Positions 32,700 to 41,938 of a stretch of 64,000 nucleotides of DNA are shown in pieces. Location of the stretch: contig JANQRX010000005.1 in assembly GCA_028284325.1 (NCBI GenBank), positions 124,001-188,000 on the forward strand, in the 5' to 3' direction. Under the pieces are notes generated by a model. That model saw only the letters and a program-made list of their open reading frames with translations. It made no database searches and was not told where the DNA came from. Origin of the DNA: Bauldia sp. GTDB taxonomy: Bacteria; Pseudomonadota; Alphaproteobacteria; Rhizobiales; Kaistiaceae. The position numbers and the translations under genes were made by a program. Position 1 is the stretch's first letter. Every line of letters starts with the position of its first letter.

Positions 32700-35015
32700 C
32701 TAGTGAACCGGGCCGCTGTCGGCCAGCCCACCGCCTTGCGGCACCAGCGCCGCCAGCGCCCGGCGCAGCGAATCGGGTGTCATGGGCTTGGCCAAAACCG
32801 CTGTGATCCCAGCGGCTTCCGCCGTCTTGCGGGTGGCCGGCAACACGTCGGCGGTGAGCGCCAGGATCGGTGTGGGTAACCAGCCCCGCTCGGCCTCCAT
32901 CGCCCGAATCGCGCGCGTGGCGTCCAGTCCGTCGAGTTCCGGCATGTGGAGATCCATCAGAATGGCGCCGAACGGCCGCTCGCGCCCACCGACTGCCGCG
33001 ACGGCCGCCGCCCCGTCGCGCACCTCCGCGACGGTATGGCCGAGGCGTTCCATCACCGCGCGGGTGAGAAGGGCGTTCACCTCGTTGTCTTCGGCGATCA
33101 GGACTTCGAGGCCCTCGCCCGGCGCCGGCGCGGCCGGTTCGGCCTGTGCGTCGTCAACCGGATCGCGAAGGATGTCCTCCGGCGACCGCATGATCCCGTC
33201 GACGATCCGAAGCAGTGACGCGCGGCGGACAGGACGCACGAGATAGGCGTCGAAGCCCGCCTGGCGCAGGACTTCGGGTGCGCGGCGCTCCCGGGGCCTC
33301 AGGATGACGATCGCCGGCGTGCGTTCGCCGGCCGCCTCGCGCAGACGCGTCAGCGCCGCGCCACCGCCACCGCCACCGGCGACACGGCTGTCGACGAGGA
33401 CCGCGTGGTACGGCTGGCCGGCGGCGACCGCCGCGCCGGTCAGGCCCGCGGCCGCGGCCACAGCGCTTTCGGCCCGGACATCGGCGCCCGCCCGTTCCAG
33501 TTGCCGCCGGACGACGGCCGCCTCGGCGCGATCGGGCGCGACCAGCATGAGCCGCGTGCCGTCGAGGCGCGGAAGGTTGTCCGTCGCGTCGCCCGCGACC
33601 GGCAGGTCGAGCGTGAACGTGAAACAGGCGCCGCCGCCGGCTTCCGCGCTCACCTCGATATCGCCACCCATGGTGCGCACCAGTCGCCGAGAAATCGCGA
33701 GCCCGAGGCCGGCGCCGCCGTGGCGCCGATGGCGGGTCTTGTCGCTCTGCTCGAATTCACCGAACAGGCGCTCGATGTCGTCGGGGGCGAGCCCGGTACC
33801 GGTATCGGCAACCGCGAAGCGCACGCCTACCCGGTCCTTGCCATCACCGGCGGACAACGCCGGGGCGACCGCAAGCGACACGCCGCCCTCGTCGGTGAAC
33901 TTGATGCCGTTGCCGACCAGATTGATCAGGATCTGTCGCAGACGCCCCGCATCGACGGCGACCGGCGGCAGGTGCGGATCGACGTCGACGGCAAGATCGA
34001 GATGGCGCTCGTGGGCGCGGGCGGCGAGCAGTTCCGCGATGCCCTGTGCCAGCGTCGCGAGATCGCAGGGCTCGGGCCGCAGATCGAGACGCCCGGCCTC
34101 GATGCTCGAATAGTCGAGCATGTCGTCGACCAGCGACAGGAGGGCCTCGCCGGACGACTGGATGGCGCGGGCATAGGTCTGCTGGTCGGCGGTCAGGCCG
34201 GATTCGTTGAGCAGCGCCGACAGGCCGAGAATGCCGTTGAGCGGCGTGCGGAACTCGTGGCTGACGGTGGCTAGGAGCCGCGACTTGGCATCACTCGCCG
34301 CCTCGGCGCGCTGGCGCGCTTCGTCGAGGGCGTGTTCGCTCTGTTTGCGGGCGGTGATGTCGCGGGCGACCGCGTAGGTCGCGCCGAGGGCGCCGCGCTC
34401 GTCGCGCACCGGAATATCGACCCAGGAGAACCAGCGCGGGCCGGCCTGGGTTTCCAGGCGCACGTCTTCCGCGACCGGTTCGGGCTGCTGGCGCGGCCGG
34501 CGTGGCCCCAGCGGCAGCACCCGGCCAAGCACGTCGCCGGGCGCCAGACCGAAGGCGGTCGTGAAAGCCGGATTGACGAAGGTGACGCGGCCGTCGGCGT
34601 CGCGACCGATGACGACATCGCCCACGGCGTCGATCAGGCTGCGGTAGCGCTCCTCGCTTTCCCGGAGCTCCCAGGCAAGGTCGGCGAGGCGTTCGTTCTC
34701 GCGCTGCAGCTTCTCCGCTGCCGATGGCGCGGCGGCCGCTCGCGACCGGTCCCGGGGCTGGAGGGCCGCGACCCAGCCGGCCGCGACCGAAGCAATGACG
34801 GCGATCGCCAGCCAGACGGCCGTCGCTTGCGGCCGCACCAGCGCCACCGCCAGGAGCGACAGGAGCAGGACGACCGCGGTGGTCGGCAGGAGGCCGGCGA
34901 GGAAATCGTGGCCCTCGTCCCGCTGCGGCGATCGTCGCTCGGGGTCCTTGCGGCGATCGTGCGTGACGCCGGCCGGAAGCTGCACGGTTTGACCTGCCAA
35001 CGGGCCGCACTCCAC
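32700..35015 (-). CDS. Hybrid sensor histidine kinase (PAS, HisKA, HATPase, two receivers)
   Basis: A 771-residue membrane sensor kinase. Two transmembrane segments lie at about 41-85 with almost no periplasmic loop, so it probably senses inside the cell or membrane. A PAS domain (about 120-225) precedes the H-box VSHEFRTPLN (H253), the N-box NLVGNGIKFT, and the G boxes ADTGTGLA and GGAGLGLA. Receiver 1 (about 488-605) keeps D542 but lacks the acidic pair and the lysine, so it is degenerate. Receiver 2 (about 636-760) is complete (E642-D643, D688, K743). No partner regulator is adjacent and the signal is unknown. Confidence 0.9.
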   Translation of the reverse strand: MECGPLAGQTVQLPAGVTHDRRKDPERRSPQRDEGHDFLAGLLPTTAVVLLLSLLAVALVRPQATAVWLAIAVIASVAAGWVAALQPRDRSRAAAAPSAAEKLQRENERLADLAWELRESEERYRSLIDAVGDVVIGRDADGRVTFVNPAFTTAFGLAPGDVLGRVLPLGPRRPRQQPEPVAEDVRLETQAGPRWFSWVDIPVRDERGALGATYAVARDITARKQSEHALDEARQRAEAASDAKSRLLATVSHEFRTPLNGILGLSALLNESGLTADQQTYARAIQSSGEALLSLVDDMLDYSSIEAGRLDLRPEPCDLATLAQGIAELLAARAHERHLDLAVDVDPHLPPVAVDAGRLRQILINLVGNGIKFTDEGGVSLAVAPALSAGDGKDRVGVRFAVADTGTGLAPDDIERLFGEFEQSDKTRHRRHGGAGLGLAISRRLVRTMGGDIEVSAEAGGGACFTFTLDLPVAGDATDNLPRLDGTRLMLVAPDRAEAAVVRRQLERAGADVRAESAVAAAAGLTGAAVAAGQPYHAVLVDSRVAGGGGGGAALTRLREAAGERTPAIVILRPRERRAPEVLRQAGFDAYLVRPVRRASLLRIVDGIMRSPEDILRDPVDDAQAEPAAPAPGEGLEVLIAEDNEVNALLTRAVMERLGHTVAEVRDGAAAVAAVGGRERPFGAILMDLHMPELDGLDATRAIRAMEAERGWLPTPILALTADVLPATRKTAEAAGITAVLAKPMTPDSLRRALAALVPQGGGLADSGPVH

Positions 35016-35106
35016 GGGTTTCTGGCGACGACGGCGCCGCCGCGGAACCAGCGTGAAGCCTTATGCTTTCAAAATGCTTGACGGCGGAGGTGTGGCTGCG
35101 ACGACC

Positions 35107-36639
35107 TCAGGCGGCGAGCGCGACGCCGTCACCCGCCATACGGTAGCTGAGCGCCTCGGCCATCTGGGTGCGGCCGATGGTGTCGGCGCCGTCGAGGTCG
35201 GCCAGGGTGCGGGCAACCTTGAGGACGCGATGGTAGCCGCGCGCGGAGAGGCGGGCGGCTTCGGCCGCGTCGCGCAATAACTTGGCCGCGGCGGCGTCCG
35301 GGGCGGCGAGGTGATCCAGCGCCGAGGCGGGGCAATCGGCGTTGGTGCGGATGCCGGCGAGGCCTTCGGCATCGTAGCGCTCGATCTGCCGGGCCCGCGC
35401 GCGGGCGACGCGCGCCGCCACTGCATCCGACGTTTCCGTCGGCGCCCTGGTCATCAGATCGGTGGCGGCCACGGCGGGGACCTCGATCCGGATGTCGATC
35501 CGGTCGAGCAACGGGCCGGAGACGCGCGCCTGGTAGTCGGCGGCGCAGCGCGCGCCGCGCCGGCACGTGTAGCCGGGCTCGCCGGCGCGCCCGCACCGGC
35601 AGGGGTTCATCGCGGCAACGAGCTGGAAACGCGACGGATAGGCGACGCGATAGTTGGCGCGGGCGATGACCGCCTCGCCGGATTCCAGCGGCTGGCGAAG
35701 GGAATCAAGCACCTGCGGCGCGAACTCCGGCAGTTCGTCAAGGAACAGGACGCCGTGATGGGCGAGCGACACCTCGCCCGGCCGGGCGCGGATGCCGCCG
35801 CCGACGAGGGCGGCCATGGACGCGGAGTGATGGGGCGCGCGGAACGGGCGGCGGCTGGTCAGGCGGCCGTCGGCGATCGCACCGGCGATGGAGGCGACCA
35901 TGGAAACCTCGAGGAGCTCGGCCGGGGCCAACGGCGGCAGGATCGAGGGCAGACGGCTCGCGAGCATCGACTTGCCCGCACCCGGCGGTCCGACCATGAG
36001 CATGTGATGGCCGCCGGCCGCCGCAACCTCCAGCGCCCGGCGGGCGCTCTCCTGCCCGCGCACGTCCACGAGATCGGGAAGCCCGTCGACCGGCGAAGCG
36101 ATACCAGGCTCGGGCCGCGCGAGTACCTGGCTGCCGCGGAAATGATTGGCGATGGCGATCAGGCTCGCCGGGGCGATGATGGCTAGATCGCGGCCGGCCC
36201 AGGCGGCTTCCGGCCCCGAGGCGGCCGGACAGATGAGCCCCTTGTCGAGCGCGTTGGCGGCGATCGCCGCGGGGAGCACACCGGCAACGCTGGCGATGCC
36301 GCCGTCGAGCGCCAGTTCACCGAGGGCGACGTAGTCGGCGAGCTGGTCGCCCGGGATGGCCCCGATCGCGGCCATCAGCGCCAGCGCAATCGGCAGATCG
36401 TAGTGGCTGCCCTCCTTGGGCAGGTCGGCGGGCGCGAGATTGACGATGATGCGCTTCGGCGGCAGCGCAAGGCCGGAGGCATGCAGCGCCGCGCGGATGC
36501 GCTCGCGACTCTCAGCCACGGCCTTGTCGGGCAGGCCGACGATGATGAAGTTGGGAAGGCCCGAGGCCACCTGCACCTGAACGTCGACGGGGACACCCTC
36601 GATCCCCTGAAACGCCAGTGTCTGCACCCGCGCGACCAT
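35107..36639 (-). CDS. comM: YifB/ComM family magnesium chelatase-like AAA ATPase
   Basis: ComM-type helicases promote branch migration during integration of transforming DNA. The 510-residue protein has the N-terminal ChlI-like domain (GLPNFIIVGLPDKAVAESRERIRAA), a Walker A GPPGAGKSM at 217-225, Walker B FLDELPEF, and a cysteine cluster (NPCRCGRAGEPGYTCRRGARC) before the C-terminal domain. The ATG at 36639 gives the canonical VARVQTLAFQGIEG start. It lies downstream of gshB as in relatives, but here about 1.7 kb of extra sequence separates the two genes. Confidence 0.94.
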   Translation of the reverse strand: MVARVQTLAFQGIEGVPVDVQVQVASGLPNFIIVGLPDKAVAESRERIRAALHASGLALPPKRIIVNLAPADLPKEGSHYDLPIALALMAAIGAIPGDQLADYVALGELALDGGIASVAGVLPAAIAANALDKGLICPAASGPEAAWAGRDLAIIAPASLIAIANHFRGSQVLARPEPGIASPVDGLPDLVDVRGQESARRALEVAAAGGHHMLMVGPPGAGKSMLASRLPSILPPLAPAELLEVSMVASIAGAIADGRLTSRRPFRAPHHSASMAALVGGGIRARPGEVSLAHHGVLFLDELPEFAPQVLDSLRQPLESGEAVIARANYRVAYPSRFQLVAAMNPCRCGRAGEPGYTCRRGARCAADYQARVSGPLLDRIDIRIEVPAVAATDLMTRAPTETSDAVAARVARARARQIERYDAEGLAGIRTNADCPASALDHLAAPDAAAAKLLRDAAEAARLSARGYHRVLKVARTLADLDGADTIGRTQMAEALSYRMAGDGVALAA

Positions 36640-36825
36640 GCCGGCCCAACCTGCCCTACTGCTCCTCAATCGCGCATCAGGGTACGGGAACACCGCGAAG
36701 GTTGCAAGAACATTTAGGGAACATCAGGCTCGTGTGAATGCCTGACCTCAGTGAATGATCATCACGCCATGCCGGACGCGTACACAAAATAGTGATTCAG
36801 ATTTCTTCTGATCAAGCCGAACAAA

Positions 36826-36839
36826 ATTGTTGCAACAAT
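36826..36839. terminator. Palindrome ATTGTTGCAACAAT at the end of the AT-rich ORF
   Basis: A perfect 14-base palindrome abuts the stop codon of the membrane ORF at 36839. Read on the minus strand it is followed by TTTTG, so it may be a weak hairpin terminator for that gene; a protein-binding palindrome is equally possible. Confidence 0.3.
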
Positions 36840-37375
36840 CAAGTAAAATGCACGTGCGGGACGACAAAGAAAGAAAGAATCACAAGTAAAACTACAATCG
36901 CCGCTTGAATCAACGCCACCTTCATATTTCTACCAACCAAATTCTTATAGCTGTCTCTATCCACGACTTCGGCGCTGTCGATAGTTGACCATCTTACAGC
37001 ATACCAGACAACATAGGCAAATTGTAGTAACAGCAAGACAAGCACTAACAAACGTACTTCAGTGTTCGTAAGTGCGCTTGCGCCATCCCAATCGACGATC
37101 CGCAAATACACGAGAAAGAAAATAGCAGCAGCAAATAGATCGACCAACGCCAGTCCTGCGTTTCCTTTCGGCGGTTTCTCACTCGATTCTGGCGCTGTAA
37201 CGGAATAATCTAAGATGAAGATCAGAGCGATAAACAGCCACGGAACAGCATAGCGGAGATCTGCCTTTCCAAAAACTTCAACAATTGACGCACCCAGTAT
37301 TGCTGGGTACACCAACCCGTACACGAAACGTTCGACCATCGGAGTGACAAAGTCGGAGAAACCCTGCGACGTCAT
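36839..37375 (-). CDS. AT-rich orphan membrane protein
   Basis: A 178-residue protein with about four to five hydrophobic segments (near 18-35, 45-57, 75-95, 110-128 and 150-170) and a short lysine-rich cytoplasmic loop. I do not recognise the family. Base composition is strikingly low: the 60-base lines at 36841 and 37021 have 23 and 25 G+C, against about 65-75% elsewhere, which indicates recent foreign origin. It sits between comM and a displaced copy of the gshB 3' end. The ATG at 37375 begins TSQGFSDFV. Confidence 0.65.
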   Translation of the reverse strand: MTSQGFSDFVTPMVERFVYGLVYPAILGASIVEVFGKADLRYAVPWLFIALIFILDYSVTAPESSEKPPKGNAGLALVDLFAAAIFFLVYLRIVDWDGASALTNTEVRLLVLVLLLLQFAYVVWYAVRWSTIDSAEVVDRDSYKNLVGRNMKVALIQAAIVVLLVILSFFVVPHVHFT

Positions 37376-37535
37376 TCGAATGCCCTGCCAATAGAGTTCG
37401 TATTCTAGGGACGATTAGTCGGCGTAAATAATCGCATGCTTCCTCCCGATTGTCTTCGCCGGATAAGACCATTGCCCGTGCAGGGTACGTCGCCGCTGGC
37501 AAACGCAACCAAGCAGACCATTGAGCGAGTCGAAG

Positions 37536-37648
37536 TCAGCCGCCGATACGGTCGCACGCAGGCCGCACCGCCAGCCGCGCCTCGACCGCGTCCCAGATGA
37601 GCGCCGCGGTATTGGCGCCGCCGAAGCGCTTCACCTCGCGAATGCCGG
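37536..37648 (-). pseudogene. Displaced gshB 3' end (remnant)
   Basis: On the minus strand this reads [23 protein letters not shown] followed by RLAVRPACDRIGG and a stop. The first part matches the C-terminus of the intact gshB ([23 protein letters not shown]) at 38343-38425. Nothing of the rest of gshB is present upstream; instead the NAD(P)-binding gene ends 19 bases away. It is a remnant, not an independent gene, and its ending differs from that of the intact copy. Confidence 0.85.
37576..37648. repeat. Direct repeat of the gshB 3' end, copy 1 (73 bases)
   Basis: Bases 37576-37648 align without gaps to 38353-38425 (offset 777) with 70 of 73 identical. The three differences fall within five bases, in the codons for NT against DI. 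The two copies flank the NAD(P)-binding gene at 37667-38308. Confidence 0.9.
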
Positions 37649-37666
37649 CACACCGGCGGGCGGCTC

Positions 37667-38308
37667 CTACCCCCTCAGCAGCTTGAACGCCGAGCGGGCG
37701 TGGCCGGAGGTGGCGGCCGACATGACCCAGGCCATGCACATGGCCTCCAGCCAGCGCGACGACCTGATGCCGCCGAGGTCTTCCACATCCCAGCCGAACG
37801 CGCCGAGCAGGCCCGTCACTTCGGCCTTGGCATCCCCATCGTCGCCGGCGATGAACATGGTCGGCGGGCCGCCGGGCAGGTCGGGATTGACCATGAGGGC
37901 GTTGGGCACCGTGTTGAACGCCTTGACCACCCGGGCACCGCGGGCGGCGCGCTGGAGCGCCTCGCCGCCGGAATCGTCGCCGCGAATGGCGAGCTCGGGC
38001 GGAAATCCGCCGGAGAAGTCGAGCGGATTGGTGGCGTCGATGACGATCTTGCCGTCAAGCGCGGACGCGAGGTTCTTCGCCAGTTCGGGCGCCGCGGTGC
38101 CGCGGACGGCAAAGACGACCCAATCGCCGAACGCGGCCGCATCGGCGTGCGTGCCATGCGAGCAGTTCGGCCCGGTCGTATCGGCCCACGCGCGGGCGCC
38201 CTCGTGCCCAGCCTCGCGGCTGCCTATGCGCACCTCGTGCCCCAGCGCGGCAAAGCCGGTCCCCAACGCCCGGCCGACATCGCCCGTTCCCAGAATTGCG
38301 ATCTTCAT
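37667..38308 (-). CDS. NAD(P)-binding oxidoreductase, NADPH-dependent F420 reductase-like
   Basis: A 213-residue Rossmann-fold protein. The N-terminal GTGDVGRALGTGFAALGHEV loop binds NAD(P), followed by IGSREA; the middle has VIDATNPL and VVKAFNTV, typical of the COG2085 group (F420 reductase-like proteins and short ketol-acid reductoisomerase-like proteins). F420 use is not implied for this organism. The gene lies between gshB and the displaced gshB tail, in gshB orientation 34 bases after its stop, and looks like the cargo of an insertion event. Confidence 0.8.
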   Translation of the reverse strand: MKIAILGTGDVGRALGTGFAALGHEVRIGSREAGHEGARAWADTTGPNCSHGTHADAAAFGDWVVFAVRGTAAPELAKNLASALDGKIVIDATNPLDFSGGFPPELAIRGDDSGGEALQRAARGARVVKAFNTVPNALMVNPDLPGGPPTMFIAGDDGDAKAEVTGLLGAFGWDVEDLGGIRSSRWLEAMCMAWVMSAATSGHARSAFKLLRG

Positions 38309-38342
38309 GAGCGCATCTCCCTGATCGCCCCCGCGCCGCCCA

Positions 38343-39287
38343 TCAACCCGCTCGCGCCTCGACCGCGTCCCAGATGAGCGCCGCGATGTCGGCGCCGCCG
38401 AAGCGCTTCACCTCGCGAATGCCGGTTGGCGAGGTGACGTTGATCTCGGTGAGCCATTCGCCGATCACGTCGATGCCGACGAAGATCAGCCCCCGCGCCT
38501 TCAGCGCCGGGCCAATGCGTTCGCAGATCTCGCGATCGCGGTCCGTCAGGTCGCTCGGTTCCGGTCGGCCGCCGACATGCATGTTGGAGCGGGATTCGCC
38601 CACGGCCGGGATGCGGTTGATGGCGCCCACCGGCTCGCCGTCGACGAGGATGATCCGCTTGTCGCCGTCGCGCACCTCCGGCAGGTAGCGCTGGACGACG
38701 AACGGCTCGCGAAACGCCTCCTCGAACATCTCGAGAAGTGCGCTCAGGTTCTCGTCGCCGCCGGCGATGCGGAAGACGCCGGCGCCGCCGTTGCCGTAGA
38801 GCGGCTTGACGATGATGTCGTCATGGGCGGCGCGAAAGTCGATGATCTCCTGACGATCGCGGGTGATCAGCGTCGGCGGGGTGAGATCCGCGAAGCCGGT
38901 GACGAACAGCTTCTCCGGGGCATTGCGGACTTCAGCGGGATCGTTGACCACCAGCGTCGCCGGATGAACGCGCTCCAGGAGCAGCGTCGAGGTGATGTAG
39001 CCCATGTCGAAGGGCGGGTCCTGTCGGAGCATCACCACGTCGACCTCGGCAAGGTCGATGCGTTCGGCCGCGCCGAGACGATAGTGCTCGCCCTCGACAT
39101 CGGCGAGATGCTCGACCGGCTCGGCCCGCGCCACCACCCGGCCATCGATCTGGGTGAGGCGATCCGGGGTGTAGTGCAGCAGGCGGTGACCGCGCGCCCG
39201 GGCTTCCAGCATCAGGGCGAAGGTGGAATCGCCGCCGATGTGCAGCCCGGCAATGTGGTCCATCTGAAACGCGGCGGTGAGCGGCAT
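38343..39287 (-). CDS. gshB: Glutathione synthetase
   Basis: GshB joins gamma-glutamylcysteine to glycine using ATP. The 314-residue protein starts [15 protein letters not shown], close to other alphaproteobacterial GshB N-termini. It has the ATP-grasp elements [32 protein letters not shown] and the C-terminal [15 protein letters not shown]. The open frame reaches 39341, but the ATG at 39287 fits the family. Its last 73 bases are repeated at 37576-37648. yraN and rsmI lie upstream in the usual order. Confidence 0.97.
   Translation of the reverse strand: MPLTAAFQMDHIAGLHIGGDSTFALMLEARARGHRLLHYTPDRLTQIDGRVVARAEPVEHLADVEGEHYRLGAAERIDLAEVDVVMLRQDPPFDMGYITSTLLLERVHPATLVVNDPAEVRNAPEKLFVTGFADLTPPTLITRDRQEIIDFRAAHDDIIVKPLYGNGGAGVFRIAGGDENLSALLEMFEEAFREPFVVQRYLPEVRDGDKRIILVDGEPVGAINRIPAVGESRSNMHVGGRPEPSDLTDRDREICERIGPALKARGLIFVGIDVIGEWLTEINVTSPTGIREVKRFGGADIAALIWDAVEARAG
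38353..38425. repeat. Direct repeat of the gshB 3' end, copy 2 (73 bases)
   Basis: This copy lies inside the intact gshB and is 70/73 identical to 37576-37648. Similarity ends in the VEAR codons on one side and at GGxx after the IREV codons on the other. Confidence 0.9.
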
Positions 39288-39318
39288 GAAGGGAACTCCG
39301 TTCGACCGGCACCGCTTA

Positions 39319-39696
39319 TCACGCGGCTGCGTCGAACGCACCGCTCACATGGTGCGGCCACCGCCACGGCGCACAGGCCACGACGTCGAAGCGATAGTCG
39401 CAGCCCGCCGCTTCGCCGTGCCGTGCCGTCCACGCCGTCGCCGCGGCGACGATCCGCGTGCGCCCGGCGGCGGAGATGCCGGCCAACGCGGCGTCGCGGG
39501 TGGGGCGGAGCTTGACCTCGACAAAAGCGATCAGCCGCCCCCGCCGGACCACGAGATCGATCTCGCCGCCATGGCTGCGGAAGCGCCGGTCGAGGATCCG
39601 GTAGCCCTTGAGCATCAGCAGGATCGCGGCCGCGGTTTCGGCGTACCGGCCATAACGTTCGGCGCTGCGGCGCGTGGGATCGGCCGCCGGCGTCAC
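39319..39696 (-). CDS. yraN: UPF0102 (YraN) family nuclease-like protein
   Basis: A 125-residue protein with the Holliday-junction-resolvase-like fold. The conserved core is [35 protein letters not shown], containing the E-I-D-L and E-V-K residues expected of a PD-(D/E)XK site; the cellular role is not established. The GTG start at 39696 overlaps the rsmI stop (GTGA). The rsmI-yraN neighbourhood beside an LpoA-type gene is conserved in many proteobacteria. Confidence 0.9.
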   Translation of the reverse strand: MTPAADPTRRSAERYGRYAETAAAILLMLKGYRILDRRFRSHGGEIDLVVRRGRLIAFVEVKLRPTRDAALAGISAAGRTRIVAAATAWTARHGEAAGCDYRFDVVACAPWRWPHHVSGAFDAAA

Positions 39697-40589
39697 GTCT
39701 TGCGCGCCGACAGCGCCAGCGCGCGCCGGTAGAGATCGCGGCGCGGCAGGCCCGTGGCTGCGGCGGCTTCCTGCGCCGCGCGGCTGACGCTTTGCGTGGC
39801 CAGAAGGTCCCCCAGCAGGCGGTCAACATCCTCGGGGCTCGCCTCGTCCGGCAAGGGCGGTCCGACGACGACAACGAGTTCGCCGCGGGGTGCGCCGGCT
39901 TCCGCATAGTGGGTCGCCAGATCGGCCAGCGATCCCCGCCGATGCTCCTCGAACTTCTTGGTGATCTCGCGGCTGATCACGCCCTGGCGATCGCCCAGCA
40001 CCTCCGCCATGTCGGCAAGGGTGGCGGCAAGACGCGACGGGGCTTCGTACACCACAAGCGTCGACGGCACGGCGGCGAGCGCGGTCAGGCGTTTGCGGCG
40101 CTGGGTCCGCTTGGGCGGCAGGAAGCCGACGAACAGGAACGTGTCGGTCGGGAGACCCGCCGTCACCAGCGCCGCCATGACGGCGGTGGCGCCCGGAACG
40201 GCCACCACGTCGATGCCGGCGTCGTGGGCTTCGCGCACGAGGCGGTAGCCGGGATCGGACACCAGCGGCGTGCCGGCATCGCTCACCAGAGCCACGATGT
40301 CGCCGGCCGCAAGCCGCGCCAGCAAGCCGGGCCGCCGTTCCGGCGCGTTGTGGTCGTTGTAGGCGATGGTGGGGGTCGCGATGTCGTAGCGCGCCAGCAG
40401 GCGCCCGGTGACGCGGGTATCCTCACAGGCGATGATGTCGGCAGCGGCCAGGGTTTCGAGGGCCCGCAGGGTGACATCGTCGAGATGGCCGATCGGGGTC
40501 GCGACGACGTAGAGGCCCGGCGAGGGCCGGTCTGCCTCAATTCCGTACCCTTTCAGCCTGTAGGTCGGCGGTCCGGTCCGCTCCCGCAT
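39693..40589 (-). CDS. rsmI: 16S rRNA (cytidine 1402-2'-O)-methyltransferase
   Basis: RsmI methylates the ribose of C1402 in the ribosomal P site. The 298-residue tetrapyrrole-methylase-fold protein has LYVVATPIGHLDDVTLRAL, EDTRVTGRLL, the SAM-loop LVSDAGTPLVSDPGYRLV and GFLPPK, all diagnostic. I chose the ATG at 40589; a GTG one codon earlier is also possible. It is divergent from the LpoA-like lipoprotein gene, with 118 bases between starts. Confidence 0.97.
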   Translation of the reverse strand: MRERTGPPTYRLKGYGIEADRPSPGLYVVATPIGHLDDVTLRALETLAAADIIACEDTRVTGRLLARYDIATPTIAYNDHNAPERRPGLLARLAAGDIVALVSDAGTPLVSDPGYRLVREAHDAGIDVVAVPGATAVMAALVTAGLPTDTFLFVGFLPPKRTQRRKRLTALAAVPSTLVVYEAPSRLAATLADMAEVLGDRQGVISREITKKFEEHRRGSLADLATHYAEAGAPRGELVVVVGPPLPDEASPEDVDRLLGDLLATQSVSRAAQEAAAATGLPRRDLYRRALALSARKT

Positions 40590-40707
40590 CACCGCGTCAC
40601 CATCGTGAACGGATTATGAACGATTTCGGCTGAATAATTGCAAAGTGCCGTCGTGCCGTGATTAAAACCAGCCCATCGCCGCCTTGAGTCCACTCGGGGA
40701 GAATGAA

Positions 40708-41934
40708 TTGTCACGTTCCGCGTCTCCCACGCCGACCGGCCGGCGCCGCGCCCTCGCTGCGCTCGGTCTCGCCGCGCTCTTCACCCTATCAGCCTGCGGG
40801 TCGGTGGGCACGCTGGGCAGCGGCTTCGGCAATCTCGGCGGCAGCGGTCAGCGCGGCACGCCGACCGCACCCACAGGTGAGGTGCTGGGCAGCGGGTCGG
40901 TGCGCGTCGCGCTGCTCCTGCCACTGACGGCAACGGGCAACGCCGGACAGCTCGCCGCCAACCTCAAGAACGCCGCGGACCTCGCCATCCGCGACTTCCA
41001 GACCGCAAACATCCAGATCCTGGTCAAGGATACCCGCGGCACCGGCGAAGGCGCACGGCAGGCGGCCTCGCAGGCGATCTCGGAAGGTGCCGAACTCATC
41101 ATCGGCCCGCTGTTCGCGCAGTCGGTGGGCGCGGTCTCCAACGTTGCGCGCGGCGCCAATGTGCCGGTGATCGCGTTCTCGACCGATACCTCCAAGGCCA
41201 AGCGCGGCGTGTATCTGCTGTCGTTCCTGCCCCGCAGCGATGTCGACCGGATCATTCGCTACGCGGCGACACGCGGCAAGCGCTCCTTTGCGGCGCTGCT
41301 CCCCAACACCGCCTACGGCACGGTGGTCGAGGCCGCGCTACAGCGCGCGGTCAGCAACAGCGGTGGCCGGGTCATGAGCGTGGCACGCTACGACCTCGAC
41401 CGGCTGTCGATGCAGACGCAGGCCCAAGCAGTGGCGCAGCTCGCCGCCTCCGGCACCGTCGATGCGATCCTGATGCCCGACGCCGCCGACGCCACGACGT
41501 TCCTTGCCCAGGTGCTGGGCACCGGCGGCATCGACCCGACCCGCATCCAGTTCCTCGGCAGCGGCCAGTGGGACGATCAGCGCATCGCCGACGAAACCAA
41601 CCTGAACGGCGGCTGGTATCCCGCACCCGAGCGCGACGGCTTCGCCGCCTTCGCGAAGCGCTATCGTGCGGCCTTCAACGCCGCGCCGTTCCGCGCCGCA
41701 ACCCTCGCCTACGACGCCACCAGCCTCGCGGCGGGGCTCGCCGGGCGCTTCGGCGACAGGCGCTTCGCCCTGCAGACGCTGACCAATCCCAACGGCTTCA
41801 TCGGCGTCGACGGCGCCTTCCGCTTCTTGCAGAACGGCACCACCCAGCGCGGCCTCGCCGTCTACCAGATCAATCGCGGCGCTGCCGATATCGTCGATCC
41901 GGCACCACGGACCTTTACCCGCTCGGGAACGTAG
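40708..41934 (+). CDS. LpoA-like penicillin-binding protein activator lipoprotein
   Basis: A 408-residue periplasmic-binding-protein-like lipoprotein. The signal peptide ends with the lipobox LSAC (C30), so it is probably anchored in the outer membrane. The mature part has the type-1 periplasmic binding fold (VRVALLLPLTATGNAGQLAANLKNAADLA) related to the LpoA C-terminal domain, which activates a bifunctional penicillin-binding protein in E. coli. I chose the TTG at 40708 because CGGGGAGAA lies 4 bases before it; an earlier TTG at 40684 has no ribosome site. Its ligand or partner is inferred from family and synteny. Confidence 0.85.
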   Translation: MSRSASPTPTGRRRALAALGLAALFTLSACGSVGTLGSGFGNLGGSGQRGTPTAPTGEVLGSGSVRVALLLPLTATGNAGQLAANLKNAADLAIRDFQTANIQILVKDTRGTGEGARQAASQAISEGAELIIGPLFAQSVGAVSNVARGANVPVIAFSTDTSKAKRGVYLLSFLPRSDVDRIIRYAATRGKRSFAALLPNTAYGTVVEAALQRAVSNSGGRVMSVARYDLDRLSMQTQAQAVAQLAASGTVDAILMPDAADATTFLAQVLGTGGIDPTRIQFLGSGQWDDQRIADETNLNGGWYPAPERDGFAAFAKRYRAAFNAAPFRAATLAYDATSLAAGLAGRFGDRRFALQTLTNPNGFIGVDGAFRFLQNGTTQRGLAVYQINRGAADIVDPAPRTFTRSGT

Positions 41935-41938
41935 CCGC

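Noticed and set aside
37278-37508. A 76-residue minus-strand frame in the gap between the AT-rich ORF and the gshB remnant.
   Set aside because: It overlaps the start of the AT-rich membrane ORF, has no ribosome site and resembles nothing; the gap 37376-37535 shows no other feature.
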